Shown in pieces: positions 10,259 to 21,200 of a stretch of DNA of 59,072 bases (its first letter is position 1; every line of letters starts with the position of its first letter). Source of the stretch: Sergeia podlipaevii (taxonomy: Eukaryota; Euglenozoa; Kinetoplastea; Trypanosomatida; Trypanosomatidae); contig JASANZ010002162.1 of assembly GCA_030849805.1 (NCBI GenBank), positions 1 to 59,072 of the forward strand, written 5' to 3'. Under the pieces are notes generated by a model. The model saw only the letters and a program-made list of their open reading frames with translations. It ran no database searches and was not told the origin of the DNA. Made by a program: the position numbers and the translations under genes.

Positions 10259-11564
10259 CGCGAAAACAACAAAAACAGGTGAAGGAAGAGAGAAAGAAAG
10301 AAAGAGAGAGAGAGAGAAAGGGGGGAGGGATGTGTGATGGTTGTTTGCTGATAGATCGAGGCTTTTGGTGCGCAGTGGGTGTGCGTGTCCAGGTGATAAC
10401 AAAAGAGATAAAAGATGAGGAAGAGAGAAAGAGAGAAAGAGAGAACCCCCCTCTTGAGAAAGAATTTTATTCCTCCTCACTTTCCTCCCTCTCCCCCACT
10501 CTCTCATATATATTCGTTGTTGTTATTGTTGCACCATAACTGTTTTGACGGTCATCAGTTGTTGTTGTTTTTTGTATTGTTTAGATTTGGAGGAACACCA
10601 AATTTTATGGCAATATTATTGTTATTCTGGGGCATTCTCCTTTGCTTCTTTACCCTTTTCTGTTGCTGGTGTTCTTCTATTTATTTATTATTATTATTAT
10701 TTATTATTACTATTATTATTATTATTATTAGCTTTTTTTTTTTGTGGGTTCTGCTGTTGTTCTTTTTAAAAAAAAAATTTGTTGTTTTTGAATTTGCTTT
10801 GCTCTTCACTTGTTACGTTTTTTTTTTTACTATTTGATGTTGTTATGGGTGTTGCCTCGCTACTGCTGCTTATTTTTTTATTATTATATTCATCTTTTTT
10901 CCCCGTCTTAAGTAACAGTTTGTTTATTTACTTATTTATTTATTTTTTTCTTTTTGAGACCTGCTACATGTGTTCATACGCCCGCTAATCTAAGCGATAG
11001 AAGAGAGAAAACCCGACTGAAGATGTCTATTTATGCATTGTGAGCTTCACATGCGGTATCTAACGTCCGACATAATATGCATCATAAATGCATTCTAAAA
11101 TTTAAAAAAAAATGCAGGCTTGCGAACTGGAAGAGCTCTTAGAATAAGGGGGGTTGTATGCTTCTTGTCTGCTATGTGTTGAACTGTTCAGCACATGAGT
11201 TTCTCTATTGAAGTTTCAACGTGATAACTCAATTGCCCACCACTTCAATACCATCTCTTTCTTATTTATTGCATCATTTTCTATTTATTAATGTATATTT
11301 ATGTATATATATATATAGGAAATAGCATATTTATAAAGTAGTCTTGAGTATATACATATAGTGATAGTCATACGCAAACACACACAAAGAGGGGAGGAAT
11401 ATCTTCTTCTTCTTGCTGTTGTTGTTGTTGTTATTGCCAAATCGTGTTGACCAGCCCACTACTGTAGTACTCTCTCCCTCCCGCTCTTTCCCTTGGTTAA
11501 TCTTGTTGTTGCTCTTGTATTTTAAAAAAGAAAAAAATCAACATATACGTCTATATTCACCCAC
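10259..11564. other. intergenic spacer upstream of the U2AF65-like gene
   Basis: Purine-rich AG repeats follow the phosphatase stop, then T-rich and (TTA)n sequence at about 10680-10740. From 10981 to 11240 the sequence is less repetitive but has no convincing frame or tRNA-like box. A CT-rich stretch at about 11468-11490 and T-rich sequence up to 11523 precede an AG at 11529-11530, a candidate trans-splice acceptor about 35 nt before the ATG. Confidence 0.5.
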
Positions 11565-14171
11565 ATGAGTAGCAGAGGGGATCGATACAGCCGCCGTGAT
11601 GAGAGGGGAGATCGCTATGGCACGAGCAGTAGTACGACCGGAGGTCGCTACGCCCCTGCTAACTCAACACGGGACCGTGAGCGAGACCGCGAGGACCGTT
11701 ATGAGCGCCGTCGCCGTGGTGGCCGGAGTCGCTCCGGCTCTGCAGAGTCGTCCGCGTCTTCACACACGCGCGAGGATGGAGGTCGTGTAAAGCGGCAGCG
11801 CACTCGCTTTGAGGCCACCCCTATGGATGCTGCCAGCTATCAGCAGCCACCCTCTGGATACCCCATGTACCCTCAGCAGTACCCACCCTACCAGCAGGCG
11901 TCACTACAATCGATGATGATGATGGGTGGTCTAGAGGGTATGTATGCACCACCGTACCAGCAGCAACAGCAGCCAGGCGGGGCATTCTTCAGTGTGCCTC
12001 CTCCTCCACCACCTGGTGGATACGGTATGACGGTCCAGGGTGGGAGTAGCGGCGGCTACACCCCGCAGCAACTGCTTGAGATTCTTCAGAAACAGCAGCA
12101 ACAGCAAGCGGGTGGTGGTACCTCCGCCAGGACAGCAGTGGACGCAGCAGCGGCCTCAGAAGATGGCAAAACTGCTGAGGAGAGGGATCAGACGACGACG
12201 ACGACCTCGCCTCCCCCTCCTCCGGTGCCGCTGGTGCCAACACGCGCGGTGCCCTCTGTCGAGGACTTTATTCCTACCGTCCCCAAGAGCCTTCTCGGAC
12301 TCATCGGCAAGCAAGCCGATGGTGCCGCGACTTCTTCTTCGACGGCGGCGGTGGTGGTGGCAACAGGTGGTGATGAAGGGAGTGGTGGCATGAATGAGAA
12401 CAACGTGGAAGGCGTTCCTGTTGGGGGAGAAGGTGCTGACGCGAGCACGCCTGCTGCGCCTGAGAACACCCAAGGAGGAGGAGGGACGATGATCCTGCTG
12501 GAGGCACCCAAGATCGCGCCAGGGATAGAGCGACGCTGCCGTGAAGGCCGCCGCGCGCACGTCTCGGGCTTTCCACCTGTCACCACCCGCGAGGAGCTGC
12601 TCGACTACTTCCGGGTGCTCATTCCAGAAGTTCGCAGGAGCAAGACGCAGCGCGAGGTGAACGAACTGACGCTCTCGCTCGATCATGTGGACGGTGAGGC
12701 GGAGGAACCTCCGGTGATTTCTGCGAATGCCCGCACGGATCTGGATCAAATCAAAGATATCACAGTGAAGATGTCCAAGTCGAAGTGGTTTGCGTTTATC
12801 GAGCTCAGCTACGCGGATATGATTACGGAGATGGTGTCTGAGTCAGAGAAGGACCCCGAGCACTTCATCTTCACCGCCGCGGATGGCTGTGCATATCCGC
12901 TTATGGTTCGTAGGCCTCGTGATTTTGATCCCCTCGTGGGTGTGGACGAGACGAAGGTGGTGATGCTTGGCTTCCCGCCATCACTGCCGCACGACAAGCT
13001 GCGGGCCTTGTTTGAGCAATTTGGTGAACTTGGCAAGTTTGAGGTGATCGATGGGGTTGCGTACGCGGAGTACGAAGACGCCAAGCACGCCCTAGACTGC
13101 CGTATGGATATGCACGGTCAAGTGCTTGGTGGACGCGTGGTAGTGGTCTTTCCACTCTTCGACTGGCTGAAGGTGCTGTGTCATCACACCGGCATCGACG
13201 TCACCGTCGAGGAGACAGACCCGATCTCTGGTAGTTATGTGATGCAACGCATTCGTAGTGAGGCTGCTGCGGGTAATGGTGGTGGTGGCAGCGGCGGTGG
13301 TGGTGGCATTCTCGAAGGTGGATTTGCCTTTGGGGGTGCCGGAGCAGCAGGGAGCTCAGCGCTGGTGCTTGCCCCTGAGAAGCCAGATCACATGCGAGAG
13401 ATTCTAGATCTTTCTAGTCCCATTCCCGAGGTGGTCTTTCGCCTTTGCAAGACATACCCGCATCTTCGTCCTCTCTATGGTAGTCACCAAGTAGCTATTT
13501 TCGCCACCCGCGTACTAGCTCTCTTTAATCTTTTTGATAAGGAAGAACTCACGCTCGATACCACCTACTCTACCCTCCTTGCAGATATTGAGCAAGAGGT
13601 GGAGAAGTATGGCAGGGTGGAGGAGCTGATTGTGCCACGACGCGAGGCTGCCCCGCGTGCGCCGGAGATACCACGTCGCAAGGTCAAGCAGCAGCAGCAA
13701 CAGCAAGACAACGCTGGGGAGGACGGGAGCGACGTGGTGGATGCAGAAGAAGACGAAGAGACGGCCTTCCAGACGGCCATCGCTGGGTACAAGATCGCTC
13801 AAGCCAGCTTCGCGAGAGAGCTTGATCTATACATGGAGCGGCAGATCCACCCAGTGTGGGGTGGCTACGGCAATGTCTATGTGAAGTATGAAACAGTAGA
13901 TGAGGCCGCACACGCGCAGCAGCAGATTGCCGGCAAGCTCTTTGGTGGACGTACTGTGGTGACGTCCTTTGTTTTTGAGGATGTCCTGCGCAAGCCTGGA
14001 GAAGTAGGTCCCGAAGAAGAAGAAGAAGAAGCAGATGAAGAGGAAGGTGGCGAGCAGGTGATGAAAGCGGCGCATGAATCATCGTCGGGACTGTCACTAG
14101 ACGAAGATGCAATCCACAAGGACGATGTGGATCTTGATGAGGATGTGATGGCAACCGACGAACTCGACTGA
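11565..14171 (+). CDS. U2AF65: U2AF65-like splicing factor (U2AF large subunit)
   Basis: The protein has 868 residues against about 475 for human U2AF65. The first 80 residues are an arginine/serine-rich segment with RGDRY-type repeats, followed by a P/Q/Y/G-rich linker. RRM-like folds lie at about 328-445 (HVSGFPP start) and 462-545 (VVMLGFPP start). A third, at about 648-820, matches a U2AF homology motif: it runs from a VLALFNLF strand through DIEQEVEKYGRVEELIVPR to a KLFGGRTVVTSF element that takes the place of the RxF loop of human U2AF65. An insert of roughly 80 residues with poly-Q and acidic sequence interrupts this last domain. The C-terminus is acidic. Known role of the family: recognising the polypyrimidine tract of 3' splice sites with SF1 and U2AF35; here that would mostly mean trans-splicing. 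The identification is good because strand order and linkers match. Confidence 0.85.
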   Translation: MSSRGDRYSRRDERGDRYGTSSSTTGGRYAPANSTRDRERDREDRYERRRRGGRSRSGSAESSASSHTREDGGRVKRQRTRFEATPMDAASYQQPPSGYPMYPQQYPPYQQASLQSMMMMGGLEGMYAPPYQQQQQPGGAFFSVPPPPPPGGYGMTVQGGSSGGYTPQQLLEILQKQQQQQAGGGTSARTAVDAAAASEDGKTAEERDQTTTTTSPPPPPVPLVPTRAVPSVEDFIPTVPKSLLGLIGKQADGAATSSSTAAVVVATGGDEGSGGMNENNVEGVPVGGEGADASTPAAPENTQGGGGTMILLEAPKIAPGIERRCREGRRAHVSGFPPVTTREELLDYFRVLIPEVRRSKTQREVNELTLSLDHVDGEAEEPPVISANARTDLDQIKDITVKMSKSKWFAFIELSYADMITEMVSESEKDPEHFIFTAADGCAYPLMVRRPRDFDPLVGVDETKVVMLGFPPSLPHDKLRALFEQFGELGKFEVIDGVAYAEYEDAKHALDCRMDMHGQVLGGRVVVVFPLFDWLKVLCHHTGIDVTVEETDPISGSYVMQRIRSEAAAGNGGGGSGGGGGILEGGFAFGGAGAAGSSALVLAPEKPDHMREILDLSSPIPEVVFRLCKTYPHLRPLYGSHQVAIFATRVLALFNLFDKEELTLDTTYSTLLADIEQEVEKYGRVEELIVPRREAAPRAPEIPRRKVKQQQQQQDNAGEDGSDVVDAEEDEETAFQTAIAGYKIAQASFARELDLYMERQIHPVWGGYGNVYVKYETVDEAAHAQQQIAGKLFGGRTVVTSFVFEDVLRKPGEVGPEEEEEEADEEEGGEQVMKAAHESSSGLSLDEDAIHKDDVDLDEDVMATDELD

Positions 14172-14829
14172 AGTTAAAGAAAACAACGAAGGTAGTTGTT
14201 GTTTTTTCTTTGGGGAATCTTGTGTTTGGCGGAGAGGAAGAGGTCTTTCTTTGCTTTTCTTTCTCTGTCAAAGATGGATGAATGAGTAAAGGTATTCTCT
14301 ATCGTTTGGCAATGATGATTGGGAGGAGGGAGAGAAGGAAGAAGAAGAAGAAAGTAAAAAGAGAGATCTGAACGTGCTGCTGTTGTAGTTGCTTTCGTTG
14401 TTGTGTCTCGACTCCTATCATTATTATTTAAAGTAAAAAGCAAACAAGAGTAGCAGCCTTGCTGATGTCTGTGTGTATTGGTGGAAGAAGGAGGGGGGTA
14501 TCATTGTACTCCTATGAGGAATGAGTCTATCAAGCCTAGAGAAACAGAAGCAGACGCCTTTTATTTAATTTTAAGAACACACAAATAAAAATGAGAGGAG
14601 AAACAAAAGCATTGATTCATCGCCGCACTCTCCGTTCGCTTGTATGTATTTTTCTTTCTTACGGTTGACTGCATGAGAAACATGAGTATGTAGTTTCACT
14701 TTACTTTTGCTTGCTTCAAGTCTACTCTGCTTGTACTTTTTTTTCTCTTTCTCTCTCTTACAATCGGTTTTTCGTTGTCTCATATTTTTTTTTCTTTAAA
14801 AAGGTATTATCAATACTTTATAGTGGGTG

Positions 14830-14880
14830 TTCTCCTCATAAAGCGTCGTGCGCGATCGGTGCGCGCTGGGAAGGGGAGAA
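14830..14880 (+). other. predicted stem-loop in an AT-rich spacer
   Basis: An 8-pair outer stem forms between 14830-14837 and 14873-14880 (one G-T wobble), and a 5-pair GC stem between 14850-14854 and 14862-14866 closes a 7-nt loop. It stands out because the flanks are T/A-rich. It could be a structured UTR element of the U2AF65-like 3' UTR or a small RNA, or it may be chance. The strand is assumed from transcription of the unit. Confidence 0.3.
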
Positions 14881-15059
14881 GGTTTTTCACATACCGCGAA
14901 CGACTCTCTCGTTTGTTTATTTCCTTTTATATATATATATATATATATTAATAATAATAATTTTTCATCTACGAATCAATTTCACTTAAACCACAAAGAG
15001 TAACGAAGAAGAAAGAAAACAGGAAAACACAGAGAGAATCTATATTACGTTGCTGTTGC

Positions 15060-15075
15060 TGTTGCCTTTCCACAG
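15060..15075 (+). promoter_or_regulatory. candidate spliced-leader acceptor
   Basis: A T/C-rich stretch ending CTTTCCACAG, with the AG at 15074-15075. It is the best acceptor-like site before the ATG at 15260. Confidence 0.45.
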
Positions 15076-15109
15076 GGGAAATCCTACAACAACGACTTAC
15101 ATCGAGCAC

Positions 15110-15113
<4 letters not shown>

Positions 15114-15149
<36 letters not shown>
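15114..15149. repeat. (TA)n microsatellite
   Basis: A 36-nt uninterrupted alternating A/T run just after the candidate acceptor, so it would lie within the 5' UTR of the next gene. Confidence 0.9.
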
Positions 15150-15152
<3 letters not shown>

Positions 15153-15259
15153 GTCTCAGCCGTGCGGGAACTTGAAAACAATAGTCGTTAAGAGAAGAAA
15201 GCAAGGAAAGAGAAACACACAGAATAATAAGATAAGACCAAATATTCCCTATTTAGATA

Positions 15260-18200
15260 ATGTTTCAATCTAGGCGCCTTCTCTTACTCATGGCGCGGAC
15301 GCGGCTGCTTGCTCAGCAAGCGCACGTCCCTGGGAGCGGTGGCACACTACCAGCAGCAGCGGCAGTAGCGGACTCCACCACCACTGGCAGCAGCAGCATC
15401 AGTCGAAGTAGGCTGAAGCAACGTTCAAAGAGAGGCAAGAAGGTCAGTTCCTCCCCCTCCCCTGCTTCCTTTGCGGCAGGTACTGCAACGACAGCGAAGA
15501 CTAGGCTGAACCATGGGGAGATTGAACAGCAGCTGGAGGAGATTCTTCAAAGTGTGCCCACCACGAGCGCAACTCACGCTGCTGCTGCGGCAGTCACGAA
15601 GCGTCACACCTCTGCCACCATCAGCGGTGGCAGCAATCATCAGGCAAAAGCATCGGATGAGGATGTTTCTTTATCTACAGCAGGTAACGAAAATAGAGAA
15701 CTGAAGGAAATTCGCGGTGGAGGACACGCGGAGGCGCCGCACTGGATGAATGCAGCGGAACTCAATCGACGTCAAGTCGTACTGGAGCGCACGGTGGAGG
15801 TGCTTCCTTGTGGCGGCACCGCCACCGCTGCTGCCGTGGGTGGAGCGTCCTATGCGGCCATGGAGAGGATCGAGCGAAGACGCAGCAAGATCACCGTCTC
15901 TGATGCAGAATACGAGGTGGGTGTGACGGAGAGGCTGTTCCCGGAGATCCGACGACTGCCTGTATTGCACGAGGTGCACTACGGTGATGCACTCGTGCGT
16001 GAAATGGATGGGGATACTCACTTTCATCGTCTTGACAGCACGCATCACGATAGCGACACCGCTTCTGCTGCTGGCATTGTGGCAGAAGATCTGGATGACG
16101 CAGAGTTTCTTTCATTTGAAAATGAAATGGGCGAAGATGACAATACGATTAGTGGAGCACATGATCAAACAGCAGCGGCGACAGCAAAAGCAACGTCACC
16201 ATCAACGCCAGAGACGACAGTGGCGGGTACTACTACTACTACTACTACTATTCCTGAACCAAGCACCTCTCTCGTCACTTCTTCTTCTTCTTCCTCTTTA
16301 CCTTCCGACTTGGAGATTCCGCATGGCAAAGAGCGGCCCTGGTTTTTGCCAGAGGCCTCAGATGGTGTCGTGCGGCTCCAGCCACTCTCTGTGCAGGACT
16401 GTGCACTGCTCCTGCGCTTTCTTCTGCATCTGCGCGGCCAGCACGTTTCGGAGTTGCCCAAACCCCTGCAGGCGAAGCTTGCCGACGCGGACGAAGGAGT
16501 GAAGGAAGATGCCTCCTTCTCTGACACCTCGGGGGTTTTGACGGCAACAACCGCAACGCAAAAGTCAAACAATAGCACGAATAACAAGACGATGACAAAG
16601 AAGAACGGCAAGAGTGGGGCACTATCCATAGCATCACAGCGGCTTACCCTCCGTGACGTGAACGCCTACTTGGACACCGCACCACCGCCGGTGCTGGGTT
16701 TCACAGAGCACCTCCACCCACGCGACTCCCTCCGCAGCCCTGCTTTTGTCTTTACCCTCTACATCGAGAATGCATCCTTGCAGAACATCTTTGGTCACCT
16801 CGCCGCGCTCTTTGCCATTCCGCAAAAGTCGTTTCGCTCACACACGGCCGCGAGTAAGATGTCGTGTGCGACGCTGCTGTGCGCCGTGGAGCGGAACCGA
16901 CTGACGCGGCAGGACCTGCTGCTGCTGAACACCATGCGACATCCAGGCTTTGTCATACGAGTCAGCAGTATTCGTGAAGTGCCCGAGAACGTGTGCGACG
17001 CGGAGGTGTTCGGCGCGCTCGCGCGCTGGCAGCCTCTCTATGAAACAGAAATGATTCTCCGCCGCATCGGCGCCAGTGGCACGAGTGGCGCCTTCTCCAA
17101 GCGTGAGGTCGAGCGACGGATGAGGGCGGTGCAGGAGGCCGGCGCGGTGTTCTTCTGCGCTAACCGCGAGGCCTCTCTCGCGCGTGCCGCCACCGACGTT
17201 CTGCACGGATTTTATCGCAGTGCCGTTATCAATGCCCTGCAGCGACGCAAGGCTCCGCTGCCGCTGCGGCAGTTCCTTGCCAAGCCGAATACCGCGACCG
17301 CACAGCGCGCACACAGGGCCGCCACTGACCCCACAGTACGTCATGTGCTCAAGACATTCATCGAAACCAACGGAGACTGGCACGCCACAGTCGCACGAGC
17401 ACCGTATACGTGGCGGCGTCGGTGGATGAATGCACTACGTGCGTCGGTATGGAACACGATGGCTTCCCGCCGACTCCGGCGTGGCGCAGACGATGGGGAG
17501 CGACGCAGAGTGTTGATTGGGGATGTTGTGATTCGTCCCGAGTACCGCGCGGATGCCGAGCGTCGACTGCTACCGACGGTGAAGGCGGAGCACGTGAAGT
17601 TGGTGGAGACGCAGGAAGAAGCGGATGCGTGCTCGCTCGAAGACGTCTTCATTCCTTTTCTAAGAGGACGCTATCCGGAACACTTGTTTGCTACGGAGTC
17701 GTCCGCGCATCCGATCATGACGCGTGCGGGTATGCTTTCCTTGCTACGTGGGGTACATGCGCCTCAGCTGCTGCTTGGGCTTCCCGACGAAGCTCGCGTG
17801 TTGCTAGACATCCGCAGCGATGTCTCGCCTGTGCTGTTTCGACGACTGCTCATGCGTCCGCTTGCGCTGCAGTTTACGATTCTGGAAGATAAGGTTCCAG
17901 TGAAGTCGATCCACTTTGACGCCGCGCGCGTGCTGCGGAGCGACCGCTGGTTGTCAACCACCCCACGGGATGATAAGCGCCATTCCAATGTTACTACTAG
18001 CGGTCGCGGCAGCAGCAACAGCAAGAACGGGGGCGAAGGACGTGAGAAATCTTCTAGCGGTTTGGGTGGTGGTGATGCTGCTGCTGCTATATTTCCTACC
18101 CCGTCAAGCAACCTGTTGCCACAGAGCGAGGTGCTAGAACGCACCACAATCGGCGCTCGTCTGTCCTCTGGCGTTCTCTCGGAAGAGTTCTTTGATATTC

Positions 18201-21200
18201 CCTCCCGGGACGACTACGTCGTGCTTGGCCGCGCCAAGCGTTACCTGGAGGACGGCGAGCTCATCAAAGCGGCCCCTCTCACCCCGGAAGAGCATCTCGG
18301 GGATCGTCTCTACTCCTTGCATATCCGCGCTGTGTGCCGCAACGGTGTGGCGGGTCTGACACAGATGCTCCGTGAGTACTTTATTCTCTCTGGCATTGAG
18401 CAGGAGAGTGATAGCGCGCTGCAGCACAAGGTACACCGCATGCGTAGAGAGCTGGACCCGGAAACGGCGCTACTGACCGCGGAAAGCTTCTGTCCTGCGT
18501 GTTTCAATCGAGATCACGACTCAGTCGATGTGTGTGCGGAGTATCTATTTAAGAAGCGGCGCCAAGAGGCGCAGCTTGAGCGTCAGTCGATGCTGCGCAC
18601 CCAGCAACAGCAGCAGAGGTCTCTCTCCAGCAGTCTTGTCGACAAGGACGGCGCTTCTGCGGATGGACGTGCTCGCCGACTTCTGAAAGATGGTACCGCC
18701 ATCACCTCCGTCACAGCGTTGCGCAAACACGGAGGGAGCGAAACAGAAAAGCAGGCTACAGGAGGAGCAGCAGCCACAACGATACCAGTGCGTATGGTAT
18801 GGCACATGCGTAGAACAAACGACTCTGTGCGTTGGGGAGTGCACCTCAGTAAGCACCTCAAGCTGCTCGGTGTGGCAGATCTTGGCCTTATCGCCTCCGT
18901 GACGCTTTCGCCTGCAGGCTCGGCGGGAGGAAAGATGAACAGCAAGTTGGGGGGAAAGCAACGAGGAGAAGACAGTAGTAAGGACTATGTTGATTGGCCA
19001 CGTTATATCATCTCCGCTGCTAAGCAGCAACACCATAGCGAAGATATAAGTGATGAAAAGACGACGCCGATTGATCTTTCTCCAGAAGTGGCCTCCCTCG
19101 CATCCTGTCTGGCACACATGTACGCAGCCGACAGTAACCGGGTGGAGGGGGCGGCGGTAGAGGCGGCGACAGTCGTGGAGATGCACGCCAAGGATGAAGC
19201 GCTTGATATGAGCAAAGTATTGAATCAGTGGTGTAATAAATCGGCAGGCTCTACCTTGGCAAAAGAAGCAACGACTACGACTACGACTACTCTTCTTCAA
19301 CAATGCGGGTGGAAACTAACAGAGGTCAACGATGAACAGGTACACAGTCGACACGACGTGGCCAATGCTTTTGTCAAGTACATACGTCAGACCGCCGTAA
19401 CGCTTGTGTTTGAGATGAAAGTCCCTTCCTCTATCCTCTCTTCGTCTTCATCATCATCACCCACGGATGCACAGCAAGTTGAAGAAGATGCCGCTAGCGG
19501 TGGTACTGGCGGAGCGACACAGCAGCAGCAGCGGCTGCAGCTACAAACGACAGAAGACAAGGAAAAGAAGGCATTGGTGGCTCATATTGCTGCGAGTTCG
19601 ACAGAGACACAGCGATGGCTGCATGGACTTCCCGCGACGCTCCATCTGGTGCTTACTAAACAACAGCAGCAGCAGGTACATAGTGCCTCTGGTAGCAGCA
19701 GCAGCATCACGCGTCAAGCGTGGGGCATTCGTATCGATGGCGCTGACATGACCCTGGTGAACCTCGGAGATCTCCTAGCGCGCTACATGGAGACCTCCAG
19801 CAGCAGCAGCAGCAACAGCACGACAAGCACACACGCGTACGTGTCCTCCGTGGCTCCGCGGGCGTACTTCCCGCGTGGATCCGCTACCCCGCTGGCGAGG
19901 GGATTGCTTGCGGACCTGAAGCAGCACCTGATCCCACTTTTGAGCAGCATGTACGTCGTGACTCGCGTCAATGGCAAGCACGTCACATCCAAGGAGGACA
20001 CCGCGGCGGTGATGGCGGACTTCCAGAAGCGCGTGATGGAAAGTGGTATACTGACGAGTAATGGCAGCGGTGCAGGCGGCGTGGATGCGGGTAGTGGTGG
20101 TAGGGTTGCCGGTGGGGAGCAACAACGAGTCTATATTCAATTACATCTCCCACTTGTGTTAGAACGTAAGAAGGAAAGTTTCGCGCTTGCATTAATAGGT
20201 CTCTCTCAGGCCTCCGCTGCCAAGATAGAAAATGGGGAAGAGGACGGGGAAGGCGTGAATGGTGGTCGAGCTCTCGTGGAGGATGGTATTCAGAGGAGAG
20301 GGCAAGATATCAGCAAGGGACTTGGTCATTTTTCACTTGCGGAGTCTAGTCCCGCGACGACCGCTGGCACACCTGATCTACAGCAGCATCCGCATCAGCA
20401 TCCCACCACTCTTCATGCCGATGTTGTCTGCAGCCCCACTCAGTGTTATCTTCTCAGCAAGGTGAAACAGAAGCAGAGCACCGTTACCATCGCCATCAAC
20501 CGCTGCGTCCTCAACGAGCGCACACGAGGGAAGTGGGGCATACGCATTCAGAAGGGCACCACACGACTGAAAAGCATTGCGAAGGATCGCAACTTCACTT
20601 TCCAGGTCTTTGCGAGCAAGCGGCAGCAAGCGGTGCGCATCAGCGATACCCTCACTCATCATCAGCTCACGCGGTTCCTGGCGAAGCAACAGCACGAAAA
20701 GCAAATGAGAAGTGTTGCGAAGGAGGAACGCGGAGGCACGGCGCAGGAGGGAGGAGTCCTTTCTACCCTGGAAGACACTGAAGAAGGTACAGTGACAGCA
20801 ACAGCAGCGATGCACTCAGGAAGTGTAGCAGGCACTCCTTTCTTTTCACACCACGCGTACATCATCACCGCGGTGAACCAAATCCGTGTGAGCGCTCATC
20901 CTCAGCTTCTCCAAGCTCTCGCCTCCGCTGCTGCGACGGCGGCAACTTGGGAAGATGGGATTGGTAGCCTCAACAATACAGCAGCCGCGCTGCCGGAGTC
21001 GGTTACGCTGGCGGTGCAGCAGTTTGCTCTAGCACGCCTTTCTATTCAAGTGAAGCGTGGCGGTCTTGGTGAGGCGAGCGCGCTCTCCTCTGTTGGCCTT
21101 CGCGTGGATCGCGACATGTGCATTGTTGCGGTGTCGGCTGGAAGTCCCATGGCTCGTGGCATTGAAGAAGCCACAGCAGAGGCCTGCTCACTACGGTCAC

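Larger units (their letters stand above)
14172..15259. other. intergenic spacer with a hairpin island
   Basis: Mostly T- and A-rich, with (TA)n near 14929-14949 and a 36-nt (TA)n run at 15114-15149. A GC-richer island at about 14820-14905 can fold into a stem-loop and is listed separately. The sequence GCCTTTCCACAG ending at 15075 is a textbook acceptor and would give a leader of about 185 nt for the next gene. Confidence 0.5.
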
